From NCBI RefSeq assembly GCF_003268635.1, contig NZ_CP029639.1:5540001-5604000 (forward strand): a DNA stretch of 64,000 nt, read 5' to 3'. The translations under genes and the position numbers were made by a program. Position 1 is the first letter of the stretch; every line of letters starts with the position of its first letter. Source of the DNA: Paenibacillus sp. DCT19. Lineage in GTDB: Bacteria > Bacillota > Bacilli > Paenibacillales > Paenibacillaceae. Below the pieces are notes generated by a model that had not been told where the DNA came from, did not search any database, and was given only the letters and a program-made list of their open reading frames with translations. Below, piece by piece: positions 1 through 7,974 of the stretch.

Positions 1-30
1 ACTCGTTGTTCAGTTTTCAAAGATCAAACT
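1..30 (-). other. Start of rRNA operon leader (operon leaves window to the left)
   Basis: Read on the minus strand this stretch contains CTTTGAAAACTGAACAACGA, a sequence typical of Bacillales rRNA leaders and spacers. Two strong promoters on the same strand lie just upstream, so this is most likely the leader ahead of a 16S gene outside the window. In B. subtilis an rRNA operon also follows perR-ygzB-ygxA, which fits. The rRNA itself is not visible. Confidence 0.65.
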
Positions 31-83
31 TGAATCATGTTACTCATTTTTGTGTCAACCACATTTTCAGCGGCGACTTTTAT

Positions 84-113
84 AATGTAACACATTTCAG
101 TTATTTTCGTCAA
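84..113 (-). promoter_or_regulatory. rRNA promoter P2 (sigma-A type)
   Basis: On the minus strand there is TTGACG, an 18-base spacer and TACATT (or 17 bases to TTACAT). It is the proximal one of two near-identical promoters pointing out of the window into the rRNA leader. Confidence 0.75.
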
Positions 114-212
114 GAACTTTTTTTATTTCTTTTTTGAAGCGTTTTGTTCTCGATGTTCTCCAGCAGAATTTGACTGTTTGTTACAACATTCTGCGTTTGA
201 GGAACGAAATAT

Positions 213-242
213 AATGTATCATAAATCATAATTAAGAGTCAA
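213..242 (-). promoter_or_regulatory. rRNA promoter P1 (sigma-A type)
   Basis: On the minus strand there is TTGACT, an 18-base spacer and TACATT. The spacing and -10 box match the proximal promoter, and the two lie 129 bases apart. Tandem promoters of this kind are usual for Bacillales rRNA operons. Confidence 0.75.
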
Positions 243-268
243 CATTTTTTTATAAATTATTAAACAAA

Positions 269-295
269 CAAAAAAGGAAGGTTTCCCCTCCTCTT
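269..295 (-). terminator. Terminator behind ygxA
   Basis: The minus strand has a 6-bp stem (276-281 with 286-291, one GU pair) closed by a four-base loop and followed by a T run. It separates ygxA from the rRNA promoters. Confidence 0.7.
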
Positions 296-329
296 TTTAC
301 ACAGTTAAACTGTAGAGTGCAGCAGTCAT

Positions 330-1211
330 TTAACTCTCGATCCAGTAGCGGATCTCGCGCCCTTCTCCCCCGATCAAGGAAGGCCAGCCAGGTGATTCCT
401 TCACTAATGAACGGAAAACCAGCTTACGCAGGACAAGCGGAAGATCTTTGGCTACAAACCTTAATTGAGGATGATGAACAAGTTCATCCATACTCCAAGG
501 TTCTTTCCGGCTACCAAGCACACGTAGTAGCAATCCCGAGCTTTCACTCATTTTGGACATGACAGAAAACTCGCAAGCTAGTAGAACAAGCTCCACACGT
601 TGCTCTAGTGTCTCTGAGCTGACGGTAAGCTCCTGATATAGCTTCCATAATGCCCGATCCAAGCTCTGTACATGTGTCCAAACAGCATGATCCGGGTATA
701 TTCCCTGTTCGATTAATACGATTCTAGCCCAGTTCCCTAGAGCCTCAAGTACATTGTAATATGCATCCACCACATGCCCTTCCTGAATGTAGCGTTTCGA
801 CTCCACATACATTCTAAGAAAGCTAGCAAATTCATGCAGAAGCTTCTGCTCTCTCAATTCTTGGCTAAACGTAGACAGCTCATCTCGCAGGGCACTTATA
901 GCACCGTCAACTTCCCAGATGATCTCTCCTTCTATAAGGCATTGCATCATGTTGTCATTGTCACCAGTGATCACACTGCTTCGCAGCTCGTGTCGACTTG
1001 CATACATGATCTGATAACGCAGATCACCATATTTATAGTGCCCTACCTTAGATGCAACCTCATCTGATTCACATATAATAAGTACAAGCAATTCGAAATC
1101 CTGAATCAGGGAGCCGTGGAATCGCTCTCCTGGGTGGGAATAAGCGATAGCCCCAACTGCTCCCGTCTCTTCCGACTGTCCGGATAAAAAGGCTAGGTTC
1201 TTTAATTCCAC
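330..1211 (-). CDS. ygxA: YgxA-like nucleotidyltransferase-fold protein
   Basis: This protein of about 293 residues resembles B. subtilis YgxA: an N-terminal nucleotidyltransferase-like fold, a helical substrate-binding-like region (about residues 110-220) and a C-terminal winged-helix-like part. The substrate is unknown. The acidic stretch DFELLVLIICESDE fits the nucleotidyltransferase core, although I cannot confirm a full catalytic triad. The frame is open to an ATG at 1232, but GGAGG lies five bases before the GTG at 1211, which also gives the N-terminal length of the Bacillus protein, so I prefer that start. Its place between ygzB and an rRNA operon matches B. subtilis. Confidence 0.8.
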   Translation of the reverse strand: MELKNLAFLSGQSEETGAVGAIAYSHPGERFHGSLIQDFELLVLIICESDEVASKVGHYKYGDLRYQIMYASRHELRSSVITGDNDNMMQCLIEGEIIWEVDGAISALRDELSTFSQELREQKLLHEFASFLRMYVESKRYIQEGHVVDAYYNVLEALGNWARIVLIEQGIYPDHAVWTHVQSLDRALWKLYQELTVSSETLEQRVELVLLACEFSVMSKMSESSGLLLRVLGSRKEPWSMDELVHHPQLRFVAKDLPLVLRKLVFRSLVKESPGWPSLIGGEGREIRYWIES

Positions 1212-1333
1212 GAGTCCCTCCATACAATTCATGGCAGATATGCGCCAAGTCAGTTATAATATAATTCTACAAGCAGGCTGAAGTTTCCTTCTTTTCCAGG
1301 TACGATACTACTCATACGTTAGGAGCATTTTTC

Positions 1334-1705
1334 ATGATTTTTAAATCAGCTAAAATTAATGCTTTTCGCACTTGGGGACTGTTGCTTACCATGCTAGGTA
1401 TGGGTCTAATGGTCCTGGGTACGGCCGGAATTGTATTCTGGGGACATGCTGGCAAGGTATTTGCTGCTGTAGGACTCGTTATTGGGCTAGTTGCTATGCT
1501 AGCTAGTCTGGCGATCTACTTTTGGGCAGGGATGCTGTCAACGAGCGCTGTGCAAGTTGATTGTCCAGAGTGCGGCAAGTTAACCAAAATGCTAGGTAAG
1601 ACGGATCGTTGCATGTTCTGTCATACCATCCTCACCCTAGATCCCACACAGGCCAATACAATTGCCCCACAACTGAAAGCGCCTTCTCCTTCGAGTACAG
1701 ACTAG
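1334..1705 (+). CDS. ygzB: YgzB-like UPF0295 membrane protein
   Basis: This 123-residue protein has two hydrophobic segments (about residues 12-35 and 42-66) followed by a short cytoplasmic part. That part carries CPECGK and CMFC, a four-cysteine zinc-ribbon-like set, and ends in a Pro/Ser-rich tail. The pattern, length and sequence YFWAGMLST match the UPF0295/YgzB family of unknown function. It is divergent from ygxA and in B. subtilis lies beside perR. AGGAGC precedes the ATG. A bidirectional terminator follows. Confidence 0.88.
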   Translation: MIFKSAKINAFRTWGLLLTMLGMGLMVLGTAGIVFWGHAGKVFAAVGLVIGLVAMLASLAIYFWAGMLSTSAVQVDCPECGKLTKMLGKTDRCMFCHTILTLDPTQANTIAPQLKAPSPSSTD

Positions 1706-1791
1706 GAATTAAACAGACGAGAAAGATAAACTCAACTCCTTAGATACCCATCATTCGCGACCGTTGTTAGTGCCCACAAGATTTCAATAAC

Positions 1792-1825
1792 AAAAAGACC
1801 CGGAATAATCACTCCGGGCCTTTTT
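1792..1825. terminator. Bidirectional terminator between ygzB and the GH18 gene
   Basis: A GC-rich stem (CCCGG at 1799-1803 with CCGGG at 1814-1818, extended by flanking pairs) has an A run on one side and a T run on the other. It can end both convergent genes. Confidence 0.85.
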
Positions 1826-1920
1826 GAATTCAACAATGGGATTAACGAAACGAAGATTATAATCTTATTGCGTTGTTCATTAGGTTCTTAATCGTGTACC
1901 GATGATAAATTAAAATAAGT

Positions 1921-3138
1921 TCATTTGCCATAACCAGCTCGTTTCAGTACTTCCCATGCAGAGGCGTTTGCAAAACTGCGATTCCACGCAGCAACGCCGC
2001 CAAGTTCCAGCGAATCAATCAAATCTACACGTGCCTGGAGCGACACAGCGTCTTCTATCCATATTTTCTTCGTTGCGCCATCTTCCTCATATTCCACATA
2101 GTTCTGTCCACTGGCTTGATCCAGCACAGGCTTTAATTTCTTTTCCTTAATCAGATCTGTAACAGTATTCATACCTACTGCCTTCGAAGAAACCTTGACT
2201 TCTCCCTGTTCATTCTTCTCTTCAGTCCATATCCGTGTGTATAACGGCACAGCCATAATTAGTTTATTGGCAGGCACTTCGTCTTCTTCTAAAATACGAC
2301 GCATAGATGCCTCTGTCCATGGCAGTGATGCTACTGATCCCGCCTTTGGACTTGCAGCCCAGTGTTCATCATAAGCCATCACAACAATATAGTCTGCGAA
2401 AGCACCTAACGAACGACGATCTAGAAAAGCCGACCACATCTCACTGTTGGATTTTGGTGTCACATCAACAGAGAGCATCAAACCATGAATACGTGCCATC
2501 GCTTTAATTTCACGCACAAATTGAGTTATGTTAGGACCGTCATCCGTATAGACATTCTCAAAATCAATATTGATCCCATCTAGCTGATAGGTCTGCGCAT
2601 ATGTCAACATCTGCTCAATAATATGTGTCCGTGTCTCATACGATGCCATTGCTTCCTTCGTAATATCCGGATCAAAACTATTGTCCATCAGTCCCCATAC
2701 TTCCATACCAGAGCGGTGAGCCCAGTTCACATAGCTTTTGTCTGCTTTGCTTCTCAGGCTGCCTTGGCCATCTGTAATGTGGAACCAGGTTGGACTAACT
2801 ACATTCACTCCTGGCAACTTGCCAATGGACGCAATATCTGGTTGCCGATTATACACGGCCTCCCAAACCAAGTTTACAGGCTTACTCTGCCACTTCTTCT
2901 CGGCTTCGGTAAGTGTGAACTGGGGCTTGTCCAGCTCCTTTTGCTCAGTGAGGGTGATATTTTTATTGTCCATGTAACCGGCATACCCATTGTCGAGCTG
3001 TACAAAACTTTGTTCATCCCCAGTCTGCCATACCCGTACCCGGTCGTCTTGCAGCATATCCGCAATAATAGGAGAACGTTCTTCCCCTTGCTTGTAGAGT
3101 GGAACCGTCTTATCTGCTTTGGTTGAGCCGGTATTCAC
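1921..3138 (-). CDS. Glycosyl hydrolase family 18 (3' part of a frameshifted gene)
   Basis: This frame carries an SH3-like region (about residues 10-65) and then a GH18 TIM barrel. The catalytic motif DGINIDFE is the family DGxxxDxE with the acid/base glutamate at its end; VMAYDEHW and GVAAWN are further GH18 signatures. Bacillales enzymes of this type act on chitin or peptidoglycan sugars, often in the spore or cell wall. The GTG at 3138 is probably not the real start. The same frame continues upstream as RGDTIQYATV, the expected end of the stalk domain encoded by the overlapping upstream frame. A single missing base in the GGGG tract at 3161-3164 would separate the two, so this and the next feature are most likely one gene. 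Confidence 0.85.
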   Translation of the reverse strand: MNTGSTKADKTVPLYKQGEERSPIIADMLQDDRVRVWQTGDEQSFVQLDNGYAGYMDNKNITLTEQKELDKPQFTLTEAEKKWQSKPVNLVWEAVYNRQPDIASIGKLPGVNVVSPTWFHITDGQGSLRSKADKSYVNWAHRSGMEVWGLMDNSFDPDITKEAMASYETRTHIIEQMLTYAQTYQLDGINIDFENVYTDDGPNITQFVREIKAMARIHGLMLSVDVTPKSNSEMWSAFLDRRSLGAFADYIVVMAYDEHWAASPKAGSVASLPWTEASMRRILEEDEVPANKLIMAVPLYTRIWTEEKNEQGEVKVSSKAVGMNTVTDLIKEKKLKPVLDQASGQNYVEYEEDGATKKIWIEDAVSLQARVDLIDSLELGGVAAWNRSFANASAWEVLKRAGYGK

Positions 3139-3671
3139 TGTGGCATATTGAATCGTATCTCCCCGCGCATGAGTAGAACTGCACCGGTTGTTGAATCTTC
3201 TTGTATCGCTATGCCATAGACTTCCTTCAGAGGTTTAAGCGGAATGTAAGCTTCATCCCCTACTACCTCCGGCTCTACCGACATCGGAAAGTCTTTATGA
3301 TTCAATTCTGCTTGTGTACTACCTACCTTCATATGCAGCACTCGTTGAGGCGAAGCAATAATAATATCACCTGTAGCCGCTTCATAACGAATGCCTGGAT
3401 CAATTACGTCCTGCAAAACGCTGACAGGTAACTTGAGCTCGTTGCCTGTACCTGAAGCTTGCCCCTCCATACGCTGTCCTTCTACAAAAATAGGTTGCTT
3501 CATCCCAATCCAATCGGGTTCCTCATAGGTTGGATTAAGCCATACACTCGTAATGAGCCAGTACGCAGCGCCCGCAACGATACAAGCCCCAAGGAAACCA
3601 GGCCAGAACGAGCGACGTTTCTGACGTGTATATCTGTTTTTTCTACTCAACAGTCTACCTCCGTTATTCAT
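3135..3671 (-). CDS. Membrane anchor plus copper-amine-oxidase-like stalk domain (5' part of the GH18 gene)
   Basis: A basic N-terminus is followed by one membrane segment (about residues 23-43) and a stalk domain (about residues 75-170), the type Paenibacillus uses to hold enzymes off the membrane. The domain is cut short: in this frame it ends REIRFNMPQ-like, whereas the other frame reads RGDTIQYATV. The ATG at 3671 has no ribosome site. GGAGGT lies six bases before a TTG at 3650, so translation probably starts there (MSRKNRYTRQ). Together with the downstream frame this would give one anchored glycosidase of about 580 residues. Confidence 0.75.
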   Translation of the reverse strand: MNNGGRLLSRKNRYTRQKRRSFWPGFLGACIVAGAAYWLITSVWLNPTYEEPDWIGMKQPIFVEGQRMEGQASGTGNELKLPVSVLQDVIDPGIRYEAATGDIIIASPQRVLHMKVGSTQAELNHKDFPMSVEPEVVGDEAYIPLKPLKEVYGIAIQEDSTTGAVLLMRGEIRFNMPQ

Positions 3672-3723
3672 GCTGAATCTTAGTCATTATGCATACATAA
3701 CATCATCTAATCGCCTTAAAAAC

Positions 3724-3760
3724 AAAAAACGTGAAGAATTCAACCGAATTCCGCACGTTA
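3724..3760 (-). terminator. perR terminator
   Basis: The minus strand forms a long stem (ACGTG and GAATTC arms at 3729-3741 and 3746-3758) followed by a T-rich stretch. Confidence 0.8.
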
Positions 3761-3779
3761 ATATTGTAATTCAACTCTC

Positions 3780-4202
3780 TTAAGTCCTGCAACTTTTACA
3801 TACACCGTACACTTCCAGTCGATGACCATGTACTTCAAATCCAGTACTTGTCTCCGCCTGCAGCTCCACGCTTTTTAAAGAAGGATAGCTGAAATCTTCG
3901 ATCTTGCCGCATTGATCACATATCACATGATAATGATCCGTGACATTGGCATCGAAGCGACTTGAGTTGTCTCCGTATGTTAATTCCCGAACCATGCCGG
4001 CTTCCAAAAACATCTTCAAATTGTTATATACAGTCGCCACGCTCATACTGGGAAATTGGGGTTCAAGCGCACGGTAAATTTCATCGGCTGTTGGATGCCC
4101 CATAGATTCCATCAGATAATTCAATATGGCATGACGCTGGGGTGTAATACGGACACCGGTCGTTTTCAGATGCTCCAACGCATGTTGGACACGTGTTGCC
4201 AT
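3780..4202 (-). CDS. perR: Peroxide-stress repressor PerR (Fur family)
   Basis: PerR is a metal-dependent repressor that senses hydrogen peroxide by oxidation of its metal-binding histidines. In the 140-residue form starting [10 protein letters not shown], the winged helix contains [13 protein letters not shown] and SVATVYNNL. The regulatory metal ligands are H36, D84, H90, H92 and D103, and the structural zinc site is C95/C98 with C135/C138. All correspond to B. subtilis PerR shifted by one. The frame is open to 4262, but the start at 4202 agrees with the family and has GGCGGTGGG in front of it. Neighbouring ygzB and ygxA repeat the B. subtilis order. Confidence 0.95.
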   Translation of the reverse strand: MATRVQHALEHLKTTGVRITPQRHAILNYLMESMGHPTADEIYRALEPQFPSMSVATVYNNLKMFLEAGMVRELTYGDNSSRFDANVTDHYHVICDQCGKIEDFSYPSLKSVELQAETSTGFEVHGHRLEVYGVCKSCRT

Positions 4203-4323
4203 AAAACCCACCGCCTTACCTTTCGTTCTCTGAAGGGAGATCACATTACCATGTAACGCCAATCAGAGTTTGATCTTAGGCAGGAACAACGGCCAACCGC
4301 CTATCCCACCGTGTCACCTTACC

Positions 4324-4338
4324 TTATGATAGTTATTG
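4324..4338 (-). promoter_or_regulatory. Candidate PerR box upstream of perR
   Basis: The minus-strand 15-mer CAATAACTATCATAA matches the B. subtilis Per box TTATAATTATTATAA at 11 of 15 positions. It lies about 120 bases upstream of the perR start. PerR represses its own gene in B. subtilis, so autoregulation is plausible; this is inference from one site. Confidence 0.5.
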
Positions 4339-4372
4339 TACGGCGACTACAAGTTTGTTGTCAACGCGGCAG

Positions 4373-5776
4373 TCACGGAACTTCCGGTGGATTGTCCTGG
4401 GAATTTTGTTCATTCTCATTCACCTGTTCCACGTCATCCCCTGTGTTATCTACATCTTGTGCATCTACACGGGGTGTCATGACTTCAGGATTCTCATTAA
4501 TCGTTAGATCGCTGTTTCCTTCAACTTTGACCGTATATTCCCCTTCGCCTAATTGACCTTCAATCGTTTTGTTCCGCACTGTAAACGGCAAATCTGTTAC
4601 TAGGTCGCCATAGCTGCTAGAACCATTCAATTTATAGTCACCTAAATTTGGTATCAATATATTAATTGCGCCGACCGCACTGTACACTTCCCAATCGCCG
4701 CCGATCTTGGTCGAAGTAATACTGATGCTTCCATTTAACGATTGAGCTCTGATTCCCAGATTCGCATTGTCTAGGGTGATATTTCCATTCCTAGTCTCCG
4801 CCGTAAACTCACCAACAGAAGCGGTAATACTGATGCTGCCAACTTGTGTGGTTAGATCCACATCTCCAGATATCCCGCGGGCTTTCATATCTCCTCGATT
4901 ACTGTCCAAATCAACATTGCCGATTGCATTAGCTACAATCACATCACCATTAAGCGTTTTACCAGAAATATCGCCAACCGCATTCGTAATTCGAATACGC
5001 CCGTTTCCCGTCTCAGCCAAAATCGTGCTAATCGCTTCAGGACGATTCAATAAGATCGCTCCATTGGATGTACGAATGTCCAGATTGAAACGACGGTCGT
5101 CAGGGACAGTAATGGTCATATTCATACGTGGCTGTGTTTTTTCATTTTCTCCATAAGTCTTGCCCGTAGCTCTGACATAAATAACCTTCGTGCCTTCTGT
5201 CTCAACAAAAGAAGCATCTGCTACAGCTTTAGCCTGTACCTCTGAAGCATTGTCCACCCAGACAACCGTACGAACTTCAATTTCGTCAGTGTCTCCGCGC
5301 TGAACGGCAATATCTCCATTCACGCCCTGAACGACTATATCCGACGTCTCCATCTCTACTGGCACACGTATGGTTCCTTTATCTTGCATGTATCCAGCAG
5401 CTTGGCTATAGTCCATTGATGCAGCTCCGAGATTAAGACTCACCCTGTTCCATAAATGCATGTAGTGATCCTGCTCTGTCACAATAAACACAGAAGCGGT
5501 AAGCACAAGAGATGCCAAAATGCCTTTTGCATCAGGTCTAAAACGCATTTTTACCTTCTCGCCCTTTACTTCCTCGTTTAAGGTCTTTCTCTTGCGAAGA
5601 TACCAAAGAAATAATAGGATGCACTCAAAACCAAGTGCAATGAGCAGCAATGGCCACCAATCCACGATTTCATAGAAGTAGTCGGTCCCCCACTGCTTAT
5701 CCATAATCAATAAAATACCAACTGTTATGATTAAGGAGGCAGCCGTATAGCGACCCACTCGGATTTTACGGTTCAT
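4373..5776 (-). CDS. DUF4097 beta-strand repeat protein with LiaI/LiaF-like membrane region
   Basis: Residues about 8-60 form two or three membrane segments ending in a basic KRK cluster, followed by another near residue 88. They are like the LiaI/LiaF-type membrane region. The rest (about 110-430) is a right-handed beta-solenoid-like series of short repeats, with units such as NGDVIVANAIGNVDLDSNRGD, typical of DUF4097 putative adhesins (YvlB family). The C-terminus is acidic. Homologues often lie with envelope-stress genes. The next gene downstream of this strand start is another membrane protein 26 bases upstream, so the two may be co-transcribed. The role is unknown. Confidence 0.85.
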   Translation of the reverse strand: MNRKIRVGRYTAASLIITVGILLIMDKQWGTDYFYEIVDWWPLLLIALGFECILLFLWYLRKRKTLNEEVKGEKVKMRFRPDAKGILASLVLTASVFIVTEQDHYMHLWNRVSLNLGAASMDYSQAAGYMQDKGTIRVPVEMETSDIVVQGVNGDIAVQRGDTDEIEVRTVVWVDNASEVQAKAVADASFVETEGTKVIYVRATGKTYGENEKTQPRMNMTITVPDDRRFNLDIRTSNGAILLNRPEAISTILAETGNGRIRITNAVGDISGKTLNGDVIVANAIGNVDLDSNRGDMKARGISGDVDLTTQVGSISITASVGEFTAETRNGNITLDNANLGIRAQSLNGSISITSTKIGGDWEVYSAVGAINILIPNLGDYKLNGSSSYGDLVTDLPFTVRNKTIEGQLGEGEYTVKVEGNSDLTINENPEVMTPRVDAQDVDNTGDDVEQVNENEQNSQDNPPEVP

Positions 5777-5802
5777 CGTTTCCCCTCCTAAAATAACGTC
5801 AT

Positions 5803-6369
5803 CTATACTTTCGTTTTACGCAGCATAACCCATATTTCACGACCGAATAAAATTAGGCCACCTATAATTAATAAAACTGCAAACACATATCCCCCATACA
5901 GCGCCAAAATCTCTTGGAACCAACGAGGCTTACGGAAGAAAAGTACCATAAGTGCTCCTCCTACAATGAGCAACAATCCAAATGATACCCCTCTCTCCCA
6001 GACCATAAGCGCCTCTCCTGCAGCACGCTCATTCGTTTCAGGCTTGTCCGAACCCCCAAGCACACTCACTCTACGCCTGCGCATCATAACCCAGTCTGCA
6101 GATTGTAAGACATCATACACATTGTAGAAATAAATAATCGGGATGAACAAAGCCAGCAGGATCAACAGTGGTACATTAATCTGTATGCCAATCGACGAGA
6201 AATACAAGAGCGCCGACAAGTCCAGTAGAATGAGCAGCATAAACGTAAGACCTCTCATATACAGGCGCAAATAGATATGCCCCATGCCAGGAATAATCGC
6301 GCTTAATAACCCGGCGAGGAATTTATGTGTTCGATTCCGAACGGGTTTGGGTTGCTTCTTGCTTACCAT
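5803..6369 (-). CDS. Multi-pass membrane protein of unknown function
   Basis: This 188-residue protein has about five hydrophobic segments (roughly 18-35, 38-58, 62-82, 128-145, 155-178) and a basic N-terminus. The pattern SAIIPGMGHIYLR recalls TM2-like proteins, and the C-terminal half resembles the LiaI/LiaF-type region. It precedes the DUF4097 gene by 26 bases on the same strand and probably shares its transcript. AAAGGGG lies before the ATG. I do not recognise a specific function. Confidence 0.75.
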   Translation of the reverse strand: MVSKKQPKPVRNRTHKFLAGLLSAIIPGMGHIYLRLYMRGLTFMLLILLDLSALLYFSSIGIQINVPLLILLALFIPIIYFYNVYDVLQSADWVMMRRRRVSVLGGSDKPETNERAAGEALMVWERGVSFGLLLIVGGALMVLFFRKPRWFQEILALYGGYVFAVLLIIGGLILFGREIWVMLRKTKV

Positions 6370-6473
6370 GACATGCCCCTTTCCTCAAAAAATGATGCTC
6401 ACGTTCTTCGTGCATTTGGTTAGATAGTACCCTAAAGCGACAGAAGAGTAACTGGAAGAAAAATGGATACAAG

Positions 6474-6510
6474 CAAAAACCCTCCGCCACTACTGGCCTG
6501 GGGAGGGTTC
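6474..6510 (-). terminator. Terminator of the MgtC/SapB-family gene
   Basis: The arms AACCCTCC and GGGAGGGTT (6478-6485 and 6501-6509) form a stem; on the minus strand it is followed by a T run. Confidence 0.85.
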
Positions 6511-6517
6511 AATTCAT

Positions 6518-7228
6518 TTATTCTACAGACACCTTGGTAATATGCTCTCGTTGTCTCAATTTGGATACAAGCTGTACTGTACTATAATCATGCGGTACAT
6601 GGACATGCAGTACAACTTCAATTTTACGCTCGACTGAGATTACTTCAGCAAAAGCCAAATCTTGTTCATTTACTGTAATTTTGCGTATTTTGATCTTCTC
6701 ATGTTCCAAAAAGGCAGAGATCTGCTCCAGAAAGCCGGGTTCAGATAACGTATGAAGTGTGACGACATGAAGCTTGTTGCCCCGAATGTACCTTAACTCC
6801 AGCTTGTTAAATACCCAAAGATTAAGCAGAACTAAAACTGTGGATACGATCGATGCAAAAAAGAATCCTGCGCCTGCGGCAAGCCCAATGGCTGCAACCA
6901 CCCAGATTGATGCTGCAGTCGTTAAACCAGTGATTGATTTTCCGGTAAAAAGAATCGTACCTGCTCCTAGAAATCCGACACCCGTAATAACCGCCGTCGC
7001 TAGACGTGCCGGATCGATCCGTACATTTAATTCATTTGCAAAATCTTTAAATCCATAAACAGATAACATCATAATTAGTGCAGAGCCAAGACATACCAAG
7101 ATATGCGTACGCAAACCAGCCGCATGATTCGAACGTTCTCGTTCTAATCCTACAAGCCCTCCCAATAACATCGCAAGTAATAACCTTAACAAAATATGCC
7201 ACTCATCAATAAACCAAGGATTACCCAA
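6518..7228 (-). CDS. MgtC/SapB family membrane protein
   Basis: This 236-residue protein has a hydrophobic N-terminal half of about five membrane segments with the family signature GGLVGLERE and GVGFLGAGTI. The cytoplasmic C-terminal half (about residues 150-236) is ACT-like. MgtC proteins are linked to magnesium limitation and control of ATP synthase in pathogens. In Bacillales the closest relatives are YhiD/SapB proteins with no settled role. The gene stands alone with its own terminator. I see no magnesium riboswitch upstream. Confidence 0.9.
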   Translation of the reverse strand: MGNPWFIDEWHILLRLLLAMLLGGLVGLERERSNHAAGLRTHILVCLGSALIMMLSVYGFKDFANELNVRIDPARLATAVITGVGFLGAGTILFTGKSITGLTTAASIWVVAAIGLAAGAGFFFASIVSTVLVLLNLWVFNKLELRYIRGNKLHVVTLHTLSEPGFLEQISAFLEHEKIKIRKITVNEQDLAFAEVISVERKIEVVLHVHVPHDYSTVQLVSKLRQREHITKVSVE

Positions 7229-7327
7229 AGCCGGTGTTCCCCCTCCAAGTTGTTAACAGCTTTAATCGTTAATATCTAATATTTATTCCCTAATTAATGT
7301 TTCATACCTAGGATGGCTGAGATGAGA

Positions 7328-7786
7328 CTATCTCTTATGAAACGTCGTTAGCTCCACGCCAGGTGCAATTTGGACAGTCTCTACGGGGTTGAAGCCGAAT
7401 TTAGTGTACAGATTCACTGCGGGCTGGTTCAAAGTACCTGTAGACACGATATATCGAGGCACATGGGGATACTGCTCAAACACATGAAACATTAATGTAG
7501 CAGCGATTCCTTGACGAAAATGATCCGGATGCACCATCATTCGTGTGATCGTCAACGTATCTTCCTCTTCTTTAGCAACTGCGACAGCCCCGAGAAGCTC
7601 ACCATCAGCATCTATGCAACCATAAAACGTCTCCCCACAGTTCTGGAGTGTCTCGATCGTATCCATCAGAGGAGGAATCTCCTGAAATCCGATGATTTCA
7701 GCTTCTAAGCGATATGCCACATGCTGAAGCCGCCAAAGCTGGCTCACGGTCTCCATATCGTCCAGTGCCAATGCTTGGATATGCAC
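7328..7786 (-). CDS. GNAT family N-acetyltransferase
   Basis: This 152-residue protein shows the GNAT fold: motif A with MMVHPDHFRQGIAATLM, in which RQGIA binds acetyl-CoA, and motif B with NQPAVNLYTKFGF. It transfers an acetyl group to an unknown amine. A start with no strong ribosome site (GGAGGGAGATGAGGA lies ahead) is used. It is monocistronic. Confidence 0.88.
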   Translation of the reverse strand: MHIQALALDDMETVSQLWRLQHVAYRLEAEIIGFQEIPPLMDTIETLQNCGETFYGCIDADGELLGAVAVAKEEEDTLTITRMMVHPDHFRQGIAATLMFHVFEQYPHVPRYIVSTGTLNQPAVNLYTKFGFNPVETVQIAPGVELTTFHKR

Positions 7787-7919
7787 TTTTCCTCATCTCC
7801 CTCCTGCGTAATCTAAGTAAACCCTTGTGAATAAGGTATCCAGCTGTAAAAAACATGTACATGGATACTCCATAGATAGAACATGCTTCTATCGTCGTTA
7901 TCCTTAGTATATTTTTTAC

Positions 7920-7953
7920 AAAAAAGAGGCTGTCACAGGGACGAGCCTCTTTC
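7920..7953 (-). terminator. gatCAB operon terminator
   Basis: AAAGAGGCT and AGCCTCTTT arms form a 9-bp stem (7923-7952), followed on the minus strand by a T run. It lies 22 bases behind the gatB stop. Confidence 0.9.
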
Positions 7954-7974
7954 GATCCGGTCTCACCGGCTGGA

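Noticed and set aside
3135..3138. Programmed frameshift or translational coupling of stalk and GH18 frames
   Set aside because: The overlap is short and the stalk end is encoded out of frame before it; a lost base in GGGG explains both facts more simply.
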